Shown: piece by piece, positions 17,313 through 26,069 of the stretch | Layout: every line of letters starts with the position of its first letter | Position numbering within the stretch: position 1 is the stretch's first letter | NCBI RefSeq assembly: GCF_043951855.1 | Contig: NZ_JBINJW010000004.1 | Span: forward strand, 1-64,000 | Direction of reading: 5' to 3' | DNA: 64,000 bases | Origin: Proteiniclasticum sp043951855 | GTDB lineage: Bacteria > Bacillota > Clostridia > Clostridiales > Clostridiaceae | Translations under genes and position numbers: made by a program | Notes under the pieces: generated by a model | Seen by the model: the letters and a program-made list of their open reading frames with translations, nothing else | Database searches by the model: none | What the model was told of the DNA's origin: nothing

Positions 17313-17373
17313 ATTTTATGAAACTTCCATCACTCGTAAGAATCGACAGAAAAAAAGTGAGGTGTTGATACAC

Positions 17374-19116
17374 ATGAAGAAATTATTCGGATATTTAAAG
17401 GGCTACGGAGGACCATTCTCCCTGGCCATCATTGCAATCATACTGGCAACGGTGATGCAGCTGTCTGTGCCTATACTCATCAAGTATGCCATCGACTCCA
17501 TCATCGGAGATGTGGAGCCTGGAAGACTGCAGTTTCTCATGGATGCATTCGGGAAAAACCTTGGTGGGGTGGTACTCATCATCGTGGTCATGAGCCTTCT
17601 AAGAGGAGTGTTCATGTTCCTGAAAGGTTATCTTTCCAGCTTTGCGGCTGAAAACATCGCCAAGGACATCAGAGAGAAGCTCTACACCCAGATCCAGTAT
17701 ATGACTTTTGAAAGACATACAAGAAAAGAGACAGGAGACATGGTGCAGAGATGCACCTCGGATGTGGAAACCATCCGAAGATTCCTGGGTGTTCAGGTGG
17801 TGGACCTTGGAAGAATCATCTTCATGCTGGGGTTCACACTGGTCATCATGTCCACGCTGAATGCGGAGCTGACGCTCTACTCCATGATCATGATTCCAGT
17901 ACTCTTTCTCTTCAGCTACATCTTCTTCACGAAGATCCAGAAGACCTTCAAGAAGTCCGATGAAGCGGAAGGAAGACTGACCACCGTACTTCAGGAAAAT
18001 CTTTCCGGTGTTCGTGTGGTGAGAGCCTTCGGACGGGAAGAACATGAAATCGACCGTTTTGAGGAAGTGAACGCAAGTCACAAGAACATCACCTATAAGC
18101 TCATCGAAACCCTGGCGGTTTTCTGGGCATCCTCAGATTTTCTGACGCTTCTCCAGAACGGAATCGTTCTGGTTGTAGGTGCAGGAATGGTCATTCGAGG
18201 AGAGCTTACCATCGGTACGCTCACCGCCTTCATCACCTATGTATCCATGCTCCTCTGGCCGGTGAAGCAGCTGGGAAGACTCCTCTCCGAGTTTGGTAAG
18301 ACCACCGTGTCCATCGGACGTATCGAGGAAATACTCAGTGAAGAGATCGAAGTGGACCAGCCCAATGAGGGAGAACCTGAAATCTACGGGAACATCGCTT
18401 TCAGAAACGTATCCTTCGGTTACGATGAGCATCAGAAGGTGCTTTCGAATGTGAGCTTTGATCTTCCGGTGGGCGCCACCCTTGGTATCCTGGGTTCAAC
18501 AGGGTCCGGTAAATCCACGCTGGTACATCTTCTTCAGAGACTTTACGACTATGAAGGAAGCATCAGGATCGACGGACATGAACTGAAGGACATAAAGAGA
18601 GGCTGGATCCGCAAAAAGATCGGTCTGGTTCTGCAGGAACCGCATCTCTATGCCAAGACCGTGAAGGAAAACATCGGCATCACCAAGAGAAGCTACAAAG
18701 AAAAAGAGATTTTCGATGCAGCCAAGGCGGCATCGATCCACAGCAATATCCTGACCTTCAAGGAAGGATATGACACCATCATCGGAGAGAAGGGAGTTTC
18801 CCTGTCCGGTGGACAGAAGCAGCGTATCGCCATCGCCAGAACCATCATTGATTCGGACAAGAGAATCCTGATCTTCGATGACAGCCTGAGTGCGGTGGAT
18901 ACGGAAACGGATATGCGCATCAGAAATGCGCTGAAATCAAGAAGCAAAGACATCACGACGCTGATCATCAGCCATAGAATCGCAACCCTTGCGGAAGCGG
19001 ACAACATCATCGTTCTGGACGAGGGAAGAATTGTACAGATGGGCACACACGAAGAGCTCATCCGCGAGGACGGACTCTACAAGAGAATCTGGGACCTTCA
19101 GCAGATGGCTGTATAA
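17374..19116 (+). CDS. Heterodimeric multidrug ABC exporter, subunit with degenerate Walker B
   Basis: A 580-residue half transporter with six N-terminal membrane helices (about 15-310) and a C-terminal ATPase. Walker A is GSTGSGKST (about 372) and the signature is canonical LSGGQKQR. Walker B reads RILIFDDSLSAVD, with Asp in place of the catalytic Glu. That is the mark of the BmrC/TM287-type subunit of asymmetric exporters. ATG 17374 is chosen because GAGGTG lies 9 bases upstream; GTG 17362 would leave no ribosome site. The partner gene follows after 33 bases. Expression is probably controlled by the upstream leader ORF and terminators. Confidence 0.92.
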   Translation: MKKLFGYLKGYGGPFSLAIIAIILATVMQLSVPILIKYAIDSIIGDVEPGRLQFLMDAFGKNLGGVVLIIVVMSLLRGVFMFLKGYLSSFAAENIAKDIREKLYTQIQYMTFERHTRKETGDMVQRCTSDVETIRRFLGVQVVDLGRIIFMLGFTLVIMSTLNAELTLYSMIMIPVLFLFSYIFFTKIQKTFKKSDEAEGRLTTVLQENLSGVRVVRAFGREEHEIDRFEEVNASHKNITYKLIETLAVFWASSDFLTLLQNGIVLVVGAGMVIRGELTIGTLTAFITYVSMLLWPVKQLGRLLSEFGKTTVSIGRIEEILSEEIEVDQPNEGEPEIYGNIAFRNVSFGYDEHQKVLSNVSFDLPVGATLGILGSTGSGKSTLVHLLQRLYDYEGSIRIDGHELKDIKRGWIRKKIGLVLQEPHLYAKTVKENIGITKRSYKEKEIFDAAKAASIHSNILTFKEGYDTIIGEKGVSLSGGQKQRIAIARTIIDSDKRILIFDDSLSAVDTETDMRIRNALKSRSKDITTLIISHRIATLAEADNIIVLDEGRIVQMGTHEELIREDGLYKRIWDLQQMAV

Positions 19117-19149
19117 GGATCAGTCGGCACCTATAGGAGGGGATCCGAA

Positions 19150-20955
19150 ATGGAAGAACAAAAAGAAATGAAGCTTAAAGTGGATAAGAAGATCTGGAAA
19201 GAGATGTTCCACTACTTTAAGGTATTTAAAAAAGATTTTATCATCCTGGTCAGTTTCATGGTTGCCCTGGCGGCAACTGACATCACCTTTCCGCTGCTGA
19301 CAAGATATGCCATTGACAATTTTGTTGCGGATGGGGATTATGCAGGTCTGACCAGAGTGGCTTTCCTCTATGTGGGGCTTGCCATCGCACTGGCACTCAT
19401 CGTGCTTCTGTTTATCCGCCGTGCGGGTAAGCTGGAAGTGGAGATCCAGTACAAACTGAGAAAAGACGCCTTCAGAAAACTGCAGCGTCTGTCCTTCAGC
19501 TATTACGACAAGAATGCGGTAGGATGGATGATTGCCAGAACCACGTCCGACGCCCAGAAGATTGCGGAAACCGTAGCCTGGGGTGTTGTGGATCTGGTAT
19601 GGGGAGGAACCATGATGCTGGGCGTTTCCGTGGTCATGCTTGTGATCAACTGGAAACTGGCTCTGGTGACACTTCTCACCATTCCGATACTGGCGTTCAT
19701 CAGTGTCTTCTTCGAGAAGAAGATGCTGGTATCCTACAGAAATGTGAGAAAAATAAACTCCAGAATCACTGGGCTTTTCAATGACGGCATCGTGGGGGCG
19801 AAGACCACCAAGACGCTCGTGAGAGAAGAGCTGAACATCGAAGAATTCAGCGAAGAAACCCACAACATGAAGAGAACCTCCATCCGGGCGGCAACGCTGT
19901 CCGCTGGATATCTGCCCATGACGCTGTTCATTTCAGCGGTAGGAACGGTTCTGACACTGTTCTTCGGAAGCAACATGCTTATGGGTGGGGCGCTGACCTA
20001 TGGTACCCTGGTCCTTTTCATCACCTATGCCAGACAGTTCTTTGACCCGGTTCTTGAACTTGCCCGAATCTACACTGAAATGATCAGTGCACAGGCGGCA
20101 GCGGAAAGAGTCATGGGACTTCTCAATGAGAAGGAAGAGATTGTGGACGACATGGTGGAAGAAAAAGAAGACTATGGAACCATCAAAGGGGATGTGACCT
20201 TCGAGAATGTGAACTTCTACTATAAGGAAGGAGAATATATTCTGAAGGACTTCAACCTCAGCGTGAAAGCCGGAGAGACCATCGCTCTTGTGGGAGAGAC
20301 GGGATCCGGAAAAAGCACCATCGTGAACCTGGCCTGCAGATTCTATGAACCTACAGGTGGAAGAATCCTCATCGATGGGGAAGATTACAAGAAAAAGCCT
20401 CAGAAATGGCTTCATTCCAACATCGGATATGTGCTCCAGGCACCGCATCTATTCAGCGGCAGCATCAAGGAGAATATCCGCTACGGTAAACTGGATGCCA
20501 CGGACGAGGAAATCATGGAAGCGGCCAAGGTGGTTCGTGCCCATGACTTCATCATGAAGCTGGAACACGGATATGACACGGAAGTCGGAGAAGGGGGAGG
20601 CATGCTTTCCACCGGTGAAAAGCAGCTGGTCTCATTTGCCAGAGCCATCATCGGAAAACCAAGGCTGTTCTTCCTGGATGAGGCGACCTCATCCATCGAC
20701 ACGGAATCCGAAGTGAAGATCCAGAAAGCCATTGAAGAAGTGCTGCAGAACAGAACCAGCTTCATCGTGGCCCACAGACTGTCCACCATCAGAAGTGCCG
20801 ACAGAATCCTTGTCATAGACAAGGGAGAAATTCTGGAAGCAGGTACCCATGAAGAGCTTCTCAAGAGAAGAGGACATTACTATGAACTCTATACCAACCA
20901 GTTCATGGAAGAAGTGGGTATGGATGTACTGAAGAAAAAGAAGAATGCAAGCTGA
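19150..20955 (+). CDS. Heterodimeric multidrug ABC exporter, subunit with variant signature
   Basis: A 601-residue half transporter: six membrane helices, then an ATPase with Walker A GETGSGKST, canonical Walker B LFFLDEATSSID carrying the catalytic Glu, but a variant signature LSTGEKQL instead of LSGGQ. Together with the previous gene this gives one intact and one degenerate ATP site, the pattern of BmrCD, LmrCD and TM287/288. Those relatives export drugs and lipophilic compounds; the substrate here is unknown. The start has TAGGAGGGG upstream. Confidence 0.92.
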   Translation: MEEQKEMKLKVDKKIWKEMFHYFKVFKKDFIILVSFMVALAATDITFPLLTRYAIDNFVADGDYAGLTRVAFLYVGLAIALALIVLLFIRRAGKLEVEIQYKLRKDAFRKLQRLSFSYYDKNAVGWMIARTTSDAQKIAETVAWGVVDLVWGGTMMLGVSVVMLVINWKLALVTLLTIPILAFISVFFEKKMLVSYRNVRKINSRITGLFNDGIVGAKTTKTLVREELNIEEFSEETHNMKRTSIRAATLSAGYLPMTLFISAVGTVLTLFFGSNMLMGGALTYGTLVLFITYARQFFDPVLELARIYTEMISAQAAAERVMGLLNEKEEIVDDMVEEKEDYGTIKGDVTFENVNFYYKEGEYILKDFNLSVKAGETIALVGETGSGKSTIVNLACRFYEPTGGRILIDGEDYKKKPQKWLHSNIGYVLQAPHLFSGSIKENIRYGKLDATDEEIMEAAKVVRAHDFIMKLEHGYDTEVGEGGGMLSTGEKQLVSFARAIIGKPRLFFLDEATSSIDTESEVKIQKAIEEVLQNRTSFIVAHRLSTIRSADRILVIDKGEILEAGTHEELLKRRGHYYELYTNQFMEEVGMDVLKKKKNAS

Positions 20956-21124
20956 TGACACTGAAATCAGAAGGAACGAGAATGGGATCCTTTGTGGCAG
21001 TAAGTGAAATAAAGGATGCATTCCGATAGAATCAGAATAGATCCAAACACAGGCTAATGGAGCATGAAATGCTTCAACAGGAAAATGCAGGTAAGAACCT
21101 GATTGCAAATAGAATAAAGAATCT

Positions 21125-21170
21125 GTACCCCGGTTTTATTATTGGATAAAACTGGGGTACAATGTTTTTA
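21125..21170 (+). terminator. Terminator after the ABC exporter
   Basis: GTACCCCGGTTTTAT pairs with ATAAAACTGGGGTAC (one G-T pair) and is followed by AATGTTTTTA. It separates the exporter from the next gene; the 170 bases before it hold nothing clear. Confidence 0.7.
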
Positions 21171-21234
21171 TATGAAGAACCGAAAAGAGTTCAATGTGAA
21201 GAAAGATCAAAGAAGAAAAAGAGGAGGAAGAGCC

Positions 21235-22062
21235 ATGCGTATTGCAGTACTGCTAGAAAATGATAAAGTGAAGGATCGCGATGAACTTCTCTCTGCCCAT
21301 GGAGTGAGCTTCTATATTGAAAGCATGGGCAGAAAGATGATTTTTGATTTCGGACCTGATGCGCGTTTTCTTGAGAATGCCAGAATGATGAACATTCCTC
21401 TGGAAGAGGTGGACCTGGCATTTCTATCCCATGGCCATCAGGACCATGCAGGAGGCATCCCCGCATTTCTCAAGGTGAACAGCAAGGCGCCCATCTATGC
21501 CCATCCCAAAGCCATGGATAAGCATTATTCCCGACAGGAGAACGGAATCATGAAGGACATCATTACACCGGAAGAGGTTTCTGGAAGCAGCCGCTTCATT
21601 CTGGTGGAGGGGATAACGAGACTTGATGCGCATCTCACTCTGATTTCACAGATCACAGGTGAAGAGATGATGCCGCCCGGCAATGAAACCCTCTATATGC
21701 GGGAAGGAGAAGAGTACCTTCGTGATGATTTCAGGCATGAGCACAACCTTCTTCTGGAAGAGGAGGGAAAGCTCTTTCTCATCATCGGATGCGGACACAG
21801 AGGGGTGGTGAATCTGGTGGAAACGGTAAAAAAGATCAAAGGAAGATATCCTGACCATGTCATCGGCGGTTTTCATATCAAGAAGCCCAGCAAGATTCAT
21901 CCCGATGAGACCTTTGTGCCGAGACTGGGCGAAAAGCTGAAAGAGACAGGAATACAGTATCACACCTGTCACTGCACGGGTCAGAAGATGTATAGAAAGC
22001 TCCAGGAGACCATGGGTGCCCAGGTGGACTATCTTGTCACAGGAGAAGATCTTACGCTGTAG
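21235..22062 (+). CDS. MBL-fold metallo-hydrolase
   Basis: A 275-residue cytosolic protein of the metallo-beta-lactamase fold. SHGHQDHAGG (about residue 64) is the metal-binding HxHxDH motif; HEHNL and GCGHRGVVN supply further ligands, and CHCTGQ is near the C-terminus. This resembles the group related to the methanopterin-associated beta-ribofuranosylaminobenzene phosphate synthase-like proteins, whose bacterial role is unclear. ATG 21235 is chosen because GAGGAGGAAG precedes it; a longer in-frame TTG lies inside the terminator hairpin. Monocistronic. Confidence 0.85.
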   Translation: MRIAVLLENDKVKDRDELLSAHGVSFYIESMGRKMIFDFGPDARFLENARMMNIPLEEVDLAFLSHGHQDHAGGIPAFLKVNSKAPIYAHPKAMDKHYSRQENGIMKDIITPEEVSGSSRFILVEGITRLDAHLTLISQITGEEMMPPGNETLYMREGEEYLRDDFRHEHNLLLEEEGKLFLIIGCGHRGVVNLVETVKKIKGRYPDHVIGGFHIKKPSKIHPDETFVPRLGEKLKETGIQYHTCHCTGQKMYRKLQETMGAQVDYLVTGEDLTL

Positions 22063-22104
22063 TACCGGGGGAGGCTCGGAGGCAACCATAACTTGAAGAG
22101 GCAT

Positions 22105-22152
22105 AAAAGCTCCGAAGACCTGTCTTCCTACAGACAGGCCTTCGGAGCTTTT
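22105..22152. terminator. Bidirectional terminator
   Basis: AAAAGCTCCGAAG-A-CCTGTCT pairs with AGACAGG-C-CTTCGGAGCTTTT between convergent genes. Long stem with A and T tails on the two sides. Confidence 0.9.
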
Positions 22153-22184
22153 CATTGCAAAGAGTTTTTCAGGGAAACCTTCAA

Positions 22185-22808
22185 TCAGAGACCGGACAGG
22201 TCATATCTGCCGGTGGAGATCTCCCACAGATAAAGGGAAGCCAGAGTGCCGTAAGGGGAGAATCTCTTCTGGTATTCACGGAAGAGATCCTTTGAGATTT
22301 CCTCATGACCGTAAAGAATCATGAGACCACGACGGATGGCAAGATCGCCAAAACTCAGGATGTCTTTTCTTCCCATGGAGAAGATCATGATCATTTCTGC
22401 TGTCCAGGGGCCGATGCCGTTCAAGGTGACGAGAGTATCTGCCACTTCCTGATCTTCCATGTCCCAGAGGGCATCAAGATCCACGATGTTTTGATAAATC
22501 TTTTCGGCGGTTTTCCTGATGTAGGTGGCTTTTCGCATGCTGATGCCAAGGGCCTGAATTTCTTCAAGAGTGGCTTCATGGAGTTTCAGAGGGGTGATCT
22601 CACCGAAGTGGGCAAGGAATCTTTTCCAGACCGTATCCGCTGCCTTCATGGAAATCTGCTGACCGACGATGTTATTCATGAGGCTTCTGAAAAGATCGTC
22701 ATCCACTTCTCTCTCATAGAGAGGGACCCGCTCCATGGCTTGGCCGAGAATCCTGTCCTTGGCTTTAAGGCCTTCATATTCTTCCGGGGTAAATGTGAGC
22801 ATCGGCAT
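22185..22808 (-). CDS. DNA-3-methyladenine glycosylase (HhH-GPD family)
   Basis: Removes alkylated bases from DNA. The 207-residue protein is the HhH-GPD core alone, without the N-terminal domain of E. coli AlkA. NNIVGQQISMKAADTVW opens the domain, LNGIGPWTAEM is the helix-hairpin-helix, and FGDLAIRRGL has the catalytic Asp. A second alkylation-repair protein (AlkD-like) lies 1 kb away, so repair functions cluster here although on opposite strands. Confidence 0.9.
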   Translation of the reverse strand: MPMLTFTPEEYEGLKAKDRILGQAMERVPLYEREVDDDLFRSLMNNIVGQQISMKAADTVWKRFLAHFGEITPLKLHEATLEEIQALGISMRKATYIRKTAEKIYQNIVDLDALWDMEDQEVADTLVTLNGIGPWTAEMIMIFSMGRKDILSFGDLAIRRGLMILYGHEEISKDLFREYQKRFSPYGTLASLYLWEISTGRYDLSGL

Positions 22809-23094
22809 GATTTTCTCCTTTATGTGCGGATGTGCAGGGCAATTTCCTTCTGGTTAACCCTATTATAGGACGGATCGCTTCTCAGGAAAAGAAAAAAGAT
22901 GAGATGAAATTCCGGATCGAGATGGGGTGGGTCTGGTATCATGGAAGAAAACGGAGGAAAGACTGGAAATATAGATGTATATAAAAAAATCTCACACAAA
23001 TATAGTCTGGAAATAAAGGGTTTGAGCAGCCTGCAAGGAATAAAGAATATAGAGAAGTATTGCTGAAGTAAAGCGCAACGGGCTGGAGGGAACT

Positions 23095-23817
23095 ATGAGA
23101 GAAATTTTTATCGCGGACGAAAGCAGAAGGTTCAAATGGATTCATCTGCTGATTATAGGATTTGGGTGCATTGTGATCTATTTCATGGATGTGCAGTATG
23201 ATTTCAGTTACTGGGAGAGAGCGGGCGTGAAGATCATTCTCTTTCTTGTGATTCCCCTGGTCTATGTATGGTTCATGCCGAGAACGGATCTTTTTTCCAT
23301 CTTCAGGCAGAGAGAGAAAAGCGGGGGCTTCAGAAAATCCATCCTGCTGGGTGTCATGGTCTATTTCGGGCTCCTGGTGCTTTACATACTGCTGAAAGAC
23401 CTGATTCATCTGGGCACCATTGAAGCGTCCATGGCAGAGAACATGATGATCACAAGAGATAATTTCATTGCGGTGGCACTGTATATTTCCTTCATCAATT
23501 CCTTTCTGGAAGAGTTCTTCTTCAGAGGCTTCGCATTTCTGAAACTGAAGAAGAAGACGGGAAGACTTGCTGCCTATGGCATCAGCTCCATAGCCTTTTC
23601 CATCTATCACTTTTCCATCATTGACGGATGGGTCAGTCCGCTGCTGACGGTACTTGGTCTTGCAGGGCTTTTTGCCAGCGGCATGTTCTTCAACTTCATC
23701 AACGAAAAGAACGAGAATATCTGGAACAGCTACATGGTGCACATGTTCGCGAACTTCGCCATCAACACCATCGGGCTTCAGATGTTCGGCATCATTAATC
23801 TTCCGTTTCTCGCTTAG
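23095..23817 (+). CDS. CPBP-family intramembrane metalloprotease
   Basis: A 240-residue protein with about seven membrane helices. EEFFFRG near residue 140 is the EExxxR motif of CPBP (Abi) glutamic-type proteases, and IAFSIYHFSI follows with the second-motif His. Family members process prenylated or bacteriocin-related proteins; the target here is unknown. A GGAGGG site precedes the ATG. Only 14 bases separate it from the AlkD-like gene, which suggests co-transcription. Confidence 0.87.
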   Translation: MREIFIADESRRFKWIHLLIIGFGCIVIYFMDVQYDFSYWERAGVKIILFLVIPLVYVWFMPRTDLFSIFRQREKSGGFRKSILLGVMVYFGLLVLYILLKDLIHLGTIEASMAENMMITRDNFIAVALYISFINSFLEEFFFRGFAFLKLKKKTGRLAAYGISSIAFSIYHFSIIDGWVSPLLTVLGLAGLFASGMFFNFINEKNENIWNSYMVHMFANFAINTIGLQMFGIINLPFLA

Positions 23818-23831
23818 AGGGGGTACCTGAA

Positions 23832-24476
23832 ATGACAATAGAAGAGCTGAGGGAAAAGCTTGAAGAGAAAAGCAGTGAGGAGAATCGCTTCCATATGGAA
23901 AAGTATATGCGGAATCAGTTTTCCTTTCTGGGGGTCAAGACCCCGGAAAGAAAGGACGTCATGAAGGGGTTTCTGAAGACCTATGATGGATTTCATCTGG
24001 AAGATGCGGAGAGGCTCTACTTGGAAAAGGAAAGAGAGTTCAAGTACTGCGCCATTCAGCTCATGACAAAGTATGTCGGGGAGCTGAGACATGAAGATAC
24101 GGAGAGGATTCTAAGTCTGGCCCTGACGGAGCCCTGGTGGGACACCATAGACAGCATCGGACCTTCGGTCCTTGGGCCCATGGCCCTTGAGGATGACAAG
24201 GTGAAGAAAGCCCTGCAGAGCCTCATCTATGAAGAAAACATCTGGCTGAAAAGAATTTCCATTCTTTTTCAGCTGAAATACAAGGAGAAAACGGATGAAA
24301 CGCTTCTGACGGAGGCCATCGTGATGAATGCGGATACAAGGGAATTCTTTGTGGACAAAGCCATAGGCTGGGCTCTGAGAGAATACTCCAAGACGAATCC
24401 GGAGTTTGTGAGAGCATTCATCGGCCAATACAGGCTTTCTTCTCTCAGTGTGAGAGAATGCAGCAGATATATATAA
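23832..24476 (+). CDS. AlkD-like DNA alkylation repair protein
   Basis: A 214-residue HEAT-repeat-like protein of the AlkC/AlkD family, which excises bulky or positively charged alkylated bases. FLGVKTPERKDVMKGFLK near the N-terminus and EPWWDTIDSIG in the middle match the family; the WWDTID Trp and Asp are active-site residues. It ends with SVRECSRYI, close to the usual LS..EA..Y. The start is behind GAGGGGG. Confidence 0.9.
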   Translation: MTIEELREKLEEKSSEENRFHMEKYMRNQFSFLGVKTPERKDVMKGFLKTYDGFHLEDAERLYLEKEREFKYCAIQLMTKYVGELRHEDTERILSLALTEPWWDTIDSIGPSVLGPMALEDDKVKKALQSLIYEENIWLKRISILFQLKYKEKTDETLLTEAIVMNADTREFFVDKAIGWALREYSKTNPEFVRAFIGQYRLSSLSVRECSRYI

Positions 24477-24545
24477 TGTGGTAAAATAAGAGTAACGTGA
24501 TGAAAGCGGTTTAGGACCGACGAATAGGATAGGGTGGAGGAATCT

Positions 24546-24911
24546 ATGGCGGTAAGCAGGGAAAAAGAGATTGTAGTGGATAAAGACATAAAAGAGGTGT
24601 TTTCAGTCATCGAGAATGAGTTCAGAAAGAAGACGGAAACCGTTATGGAAGAAAGGGAACTTCTGGATGATACAGGAACTTTCAGAATTCTGTTCAAGAG
24701 AAGTGTATTGTCCAACGGAGAGTATCTGGATGTGACCCTCGAAAAGACGGAAGAGGAAAAGACCAGAATTTCCATGGTGTCCAGATCCAAAGTGGAAAAG
24801 ACTGTACACGACTGGGGAAAGAACGATAAAAATATAAGGCTCATACTAGAGCTGATGGGAGTTGTACCGAAACGTGAAAAGAAGGGAGTATATTACCCGG
24901 GACGAAAGTGA
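24546..24911 (+). CDS. Small soluble protein of unknown function
   Basis: A 121-residue protein that I do not recognise. It is charged, without membrane segments or signal peptide. The pattern of alternating strands with SRSKVEKTVHDWGKNDKNIR near residue 80 and a helix to the C-terminus could suit a small alpha-beta lipid- or ligand-binding fold, but that is weak. ATG 24546 has GGTGGAGG upstream. It is followed after 4 bases by msrB, so the two are probably co-translated. Confidence 0.65.
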   Translation: MAVSREKEIVVDKDIKEVFSVIENEFRKKTETVMEERELLDDTGTFRILFKRSVLSNGEYLDVTLEKTEEEKTRISMVSRSKVEKTVHDWGKNDKNIRLILELMGVVPKREKKGVYYPGRK

Positions 24912-24915
24912 GATC

Positions 24916-25338
24916 ATGAAGGAGCTTTCGGACCTTCAGAAAAAAGTGACCAGAGAGAATGGGACAGAAATGCCTTTCAGAAACGAATATGATCAGAATT
25001 TCGAAGATGGCATCTATGTGGATCTGTATACGGGAGAGCCGCTTTTCTCCAGTCTTGACAAGTACGATGCGGGATGCGGATGGCCAAGCTTCACGAAGCC
25101 CATCGAGAAGCGCATCATCAAGGAAAAAGCGGATTTCGAATTCGGCATGCATCGGATCGAAGTGCGCTCTAAAGCATCGGATGCGCATCTGGGTCATGTT
25201 TTCACAGATGGACCCAAAGACAAAGGCGGACTGCGATACTGCATCAATTCCGCTGCCATGCATTTCATTCCCAAAGAGAAGCTGAAGGAAGAAGGATATG
25301 AAGAATACCTCAGTCTTTTTGAAGACAAGGAAAAATAG
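24916..25338 (+). CDS. msrB: Peptide methionine-(R)-S-oxide reductase
   Basis: Repairs oxidised methionine in proteins. The 140 residues hold the whole MsrB domain: VTRENGTE, CGWPSF (resolving Cys), RSKASDAHLGHVF, DGPKDKGGLRYCINSAA with the catalytic Cys. The two CxxC zinc motifs of some MsrB are absent. The usual Trp in NEYWD is replaced (NEYDQN). ATG 24916 is chosen because it follows the previous stop by 4 bases and matches the usual N-terminus; an in-frame TTG at 24862 would add 18 residues overlapping the previous gene. Confidence 0.93.
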   Translation: MKELSDLQKKVTRENGTEMPFRNEYDQNFEDGIYVDLYTGEPLFSSLDKYDAGCGWPSFTKPIEKRIIKEKADFEFGMHRIEVRSKASDAHLGHVFTDGPKDKGGLRYCINSAAMHFIPKEKLKEEGYEEYLSLFEDKEK

Positions 25339-25388
25339 AGGACTATGACGTTTCCTGAAATAGACAGACATAAAGTGAGGTGGAAAGA

Positions 25389-26060
25389 ATGAGGAACATA
25401 CTCATTGTGGAAGATGAGAGAAGACTCGCCAGGTTCATGGAGCTGGAACTGACCCATGAAGGGTACAATGTGGACATTGTATCCGATGGACAGACTGCGC
25501 TGATGAATCTCATGAACAAGGACTATGATGTGATGCTGCTGGATCTGATGATTCCCATCGTAGATGGAATCGAAGTCACAAAGCGTGCCAGAACCTTTAC
25601 GGATATCCCCATCATCATGCTCACCGCAAGAGACGGTCTGGAAGACAAGGTGAAGGGGTTTGACATCGGAGCAGATGAATACATGACCAAACCTTTTGAA
25701 ATGGAAGAGCTTCTTGCGCGCCTTCGCGCACTCTTCCGCAAGAGCGAAAAGAAGCCGGAGGAAACGAAAGTCCTCCAGTTCAAAGGCCTGAGCTTAAACA
25801 GAGACACCTATGAGGTTCATCGGGACGGAGTCAAGAAAGAGCTCACGAAGAAAGAGTTCGATCTTCTTGCCTACCTTCTGGAGAACCAGGGGATTGTGCT
25901 CACCCGAGAGAAGATTCTCAATAATGTATGGGGATTTGATTTCGAAGGGGAGACCAATGTGGTGGATGTCTATATCAGGTTTCTTCGTAGCAAGCTGGAT
26001 GACGGATATGAGGATAAGCTGATCCATACCGTCAGAGGTGCAGGATATATCATTCGGTAG
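25389..26060 (+). CDS. OmpR/PhoB-family response regulator
   Basis: A 223-residue two-component regulator. The receiver domain has the acidic pair VEDERR, the phospho-Asp in MLLDLMIP (about residue 51) and the TARDG and KPF switch residues. The C-terminal winged helix (about 125-223) includes LTKKEFDLLAYLL and ETNVVDVYIRFLRSKL. The partner kinase follows after 9 bases. The pair resembles ArlRS/CssRS-type systems; the stimulus is unknown. ATG 25389 is preferred over GTG 25380 because of the GAGGTGG site. Confidence 0.95.
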   Translation: MRNILIVEDERRLARFMELELTHEGYNVDIVSDGQTALMNLMNKDYDVMLLDLMIPIVDGIEVTKRARTFTDIPIIMLTARDGLEDKVKGFDIGADEYMTKPFEMEELLARLRALFRKSEKKPEETKVLQFKGLSLNRDTYEVHRDGVKKELTKKEFDLLAYLLENQGIVLTREKILNNVWGFDFEGETNVVDVYIRFLRSKLDDGYEDKLIHTVRGAGYIIR

Positions 26061-26069
26061 GAGAGAGAA

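Noticed and set aside
20988..21029. A 15-codon ORF starting MGSFVAVSEI after the ABC exporter
   Set aside because: Too short and without context; AAGGA upstream is common in this genome.
21142..21234. N-terminal extension of the first metallo-hydrolase
   Set aside because: It begins inside a terminator hairpin and is basic and unlike family members; ATG 21235 has a strong ribosome site.
22939..23838. A 299-codon minus-strand frame
   Set aside because: It mirrors the CPBP protease gene, which has clear family motifs, a ribosome site and an adjacent downstream partner.
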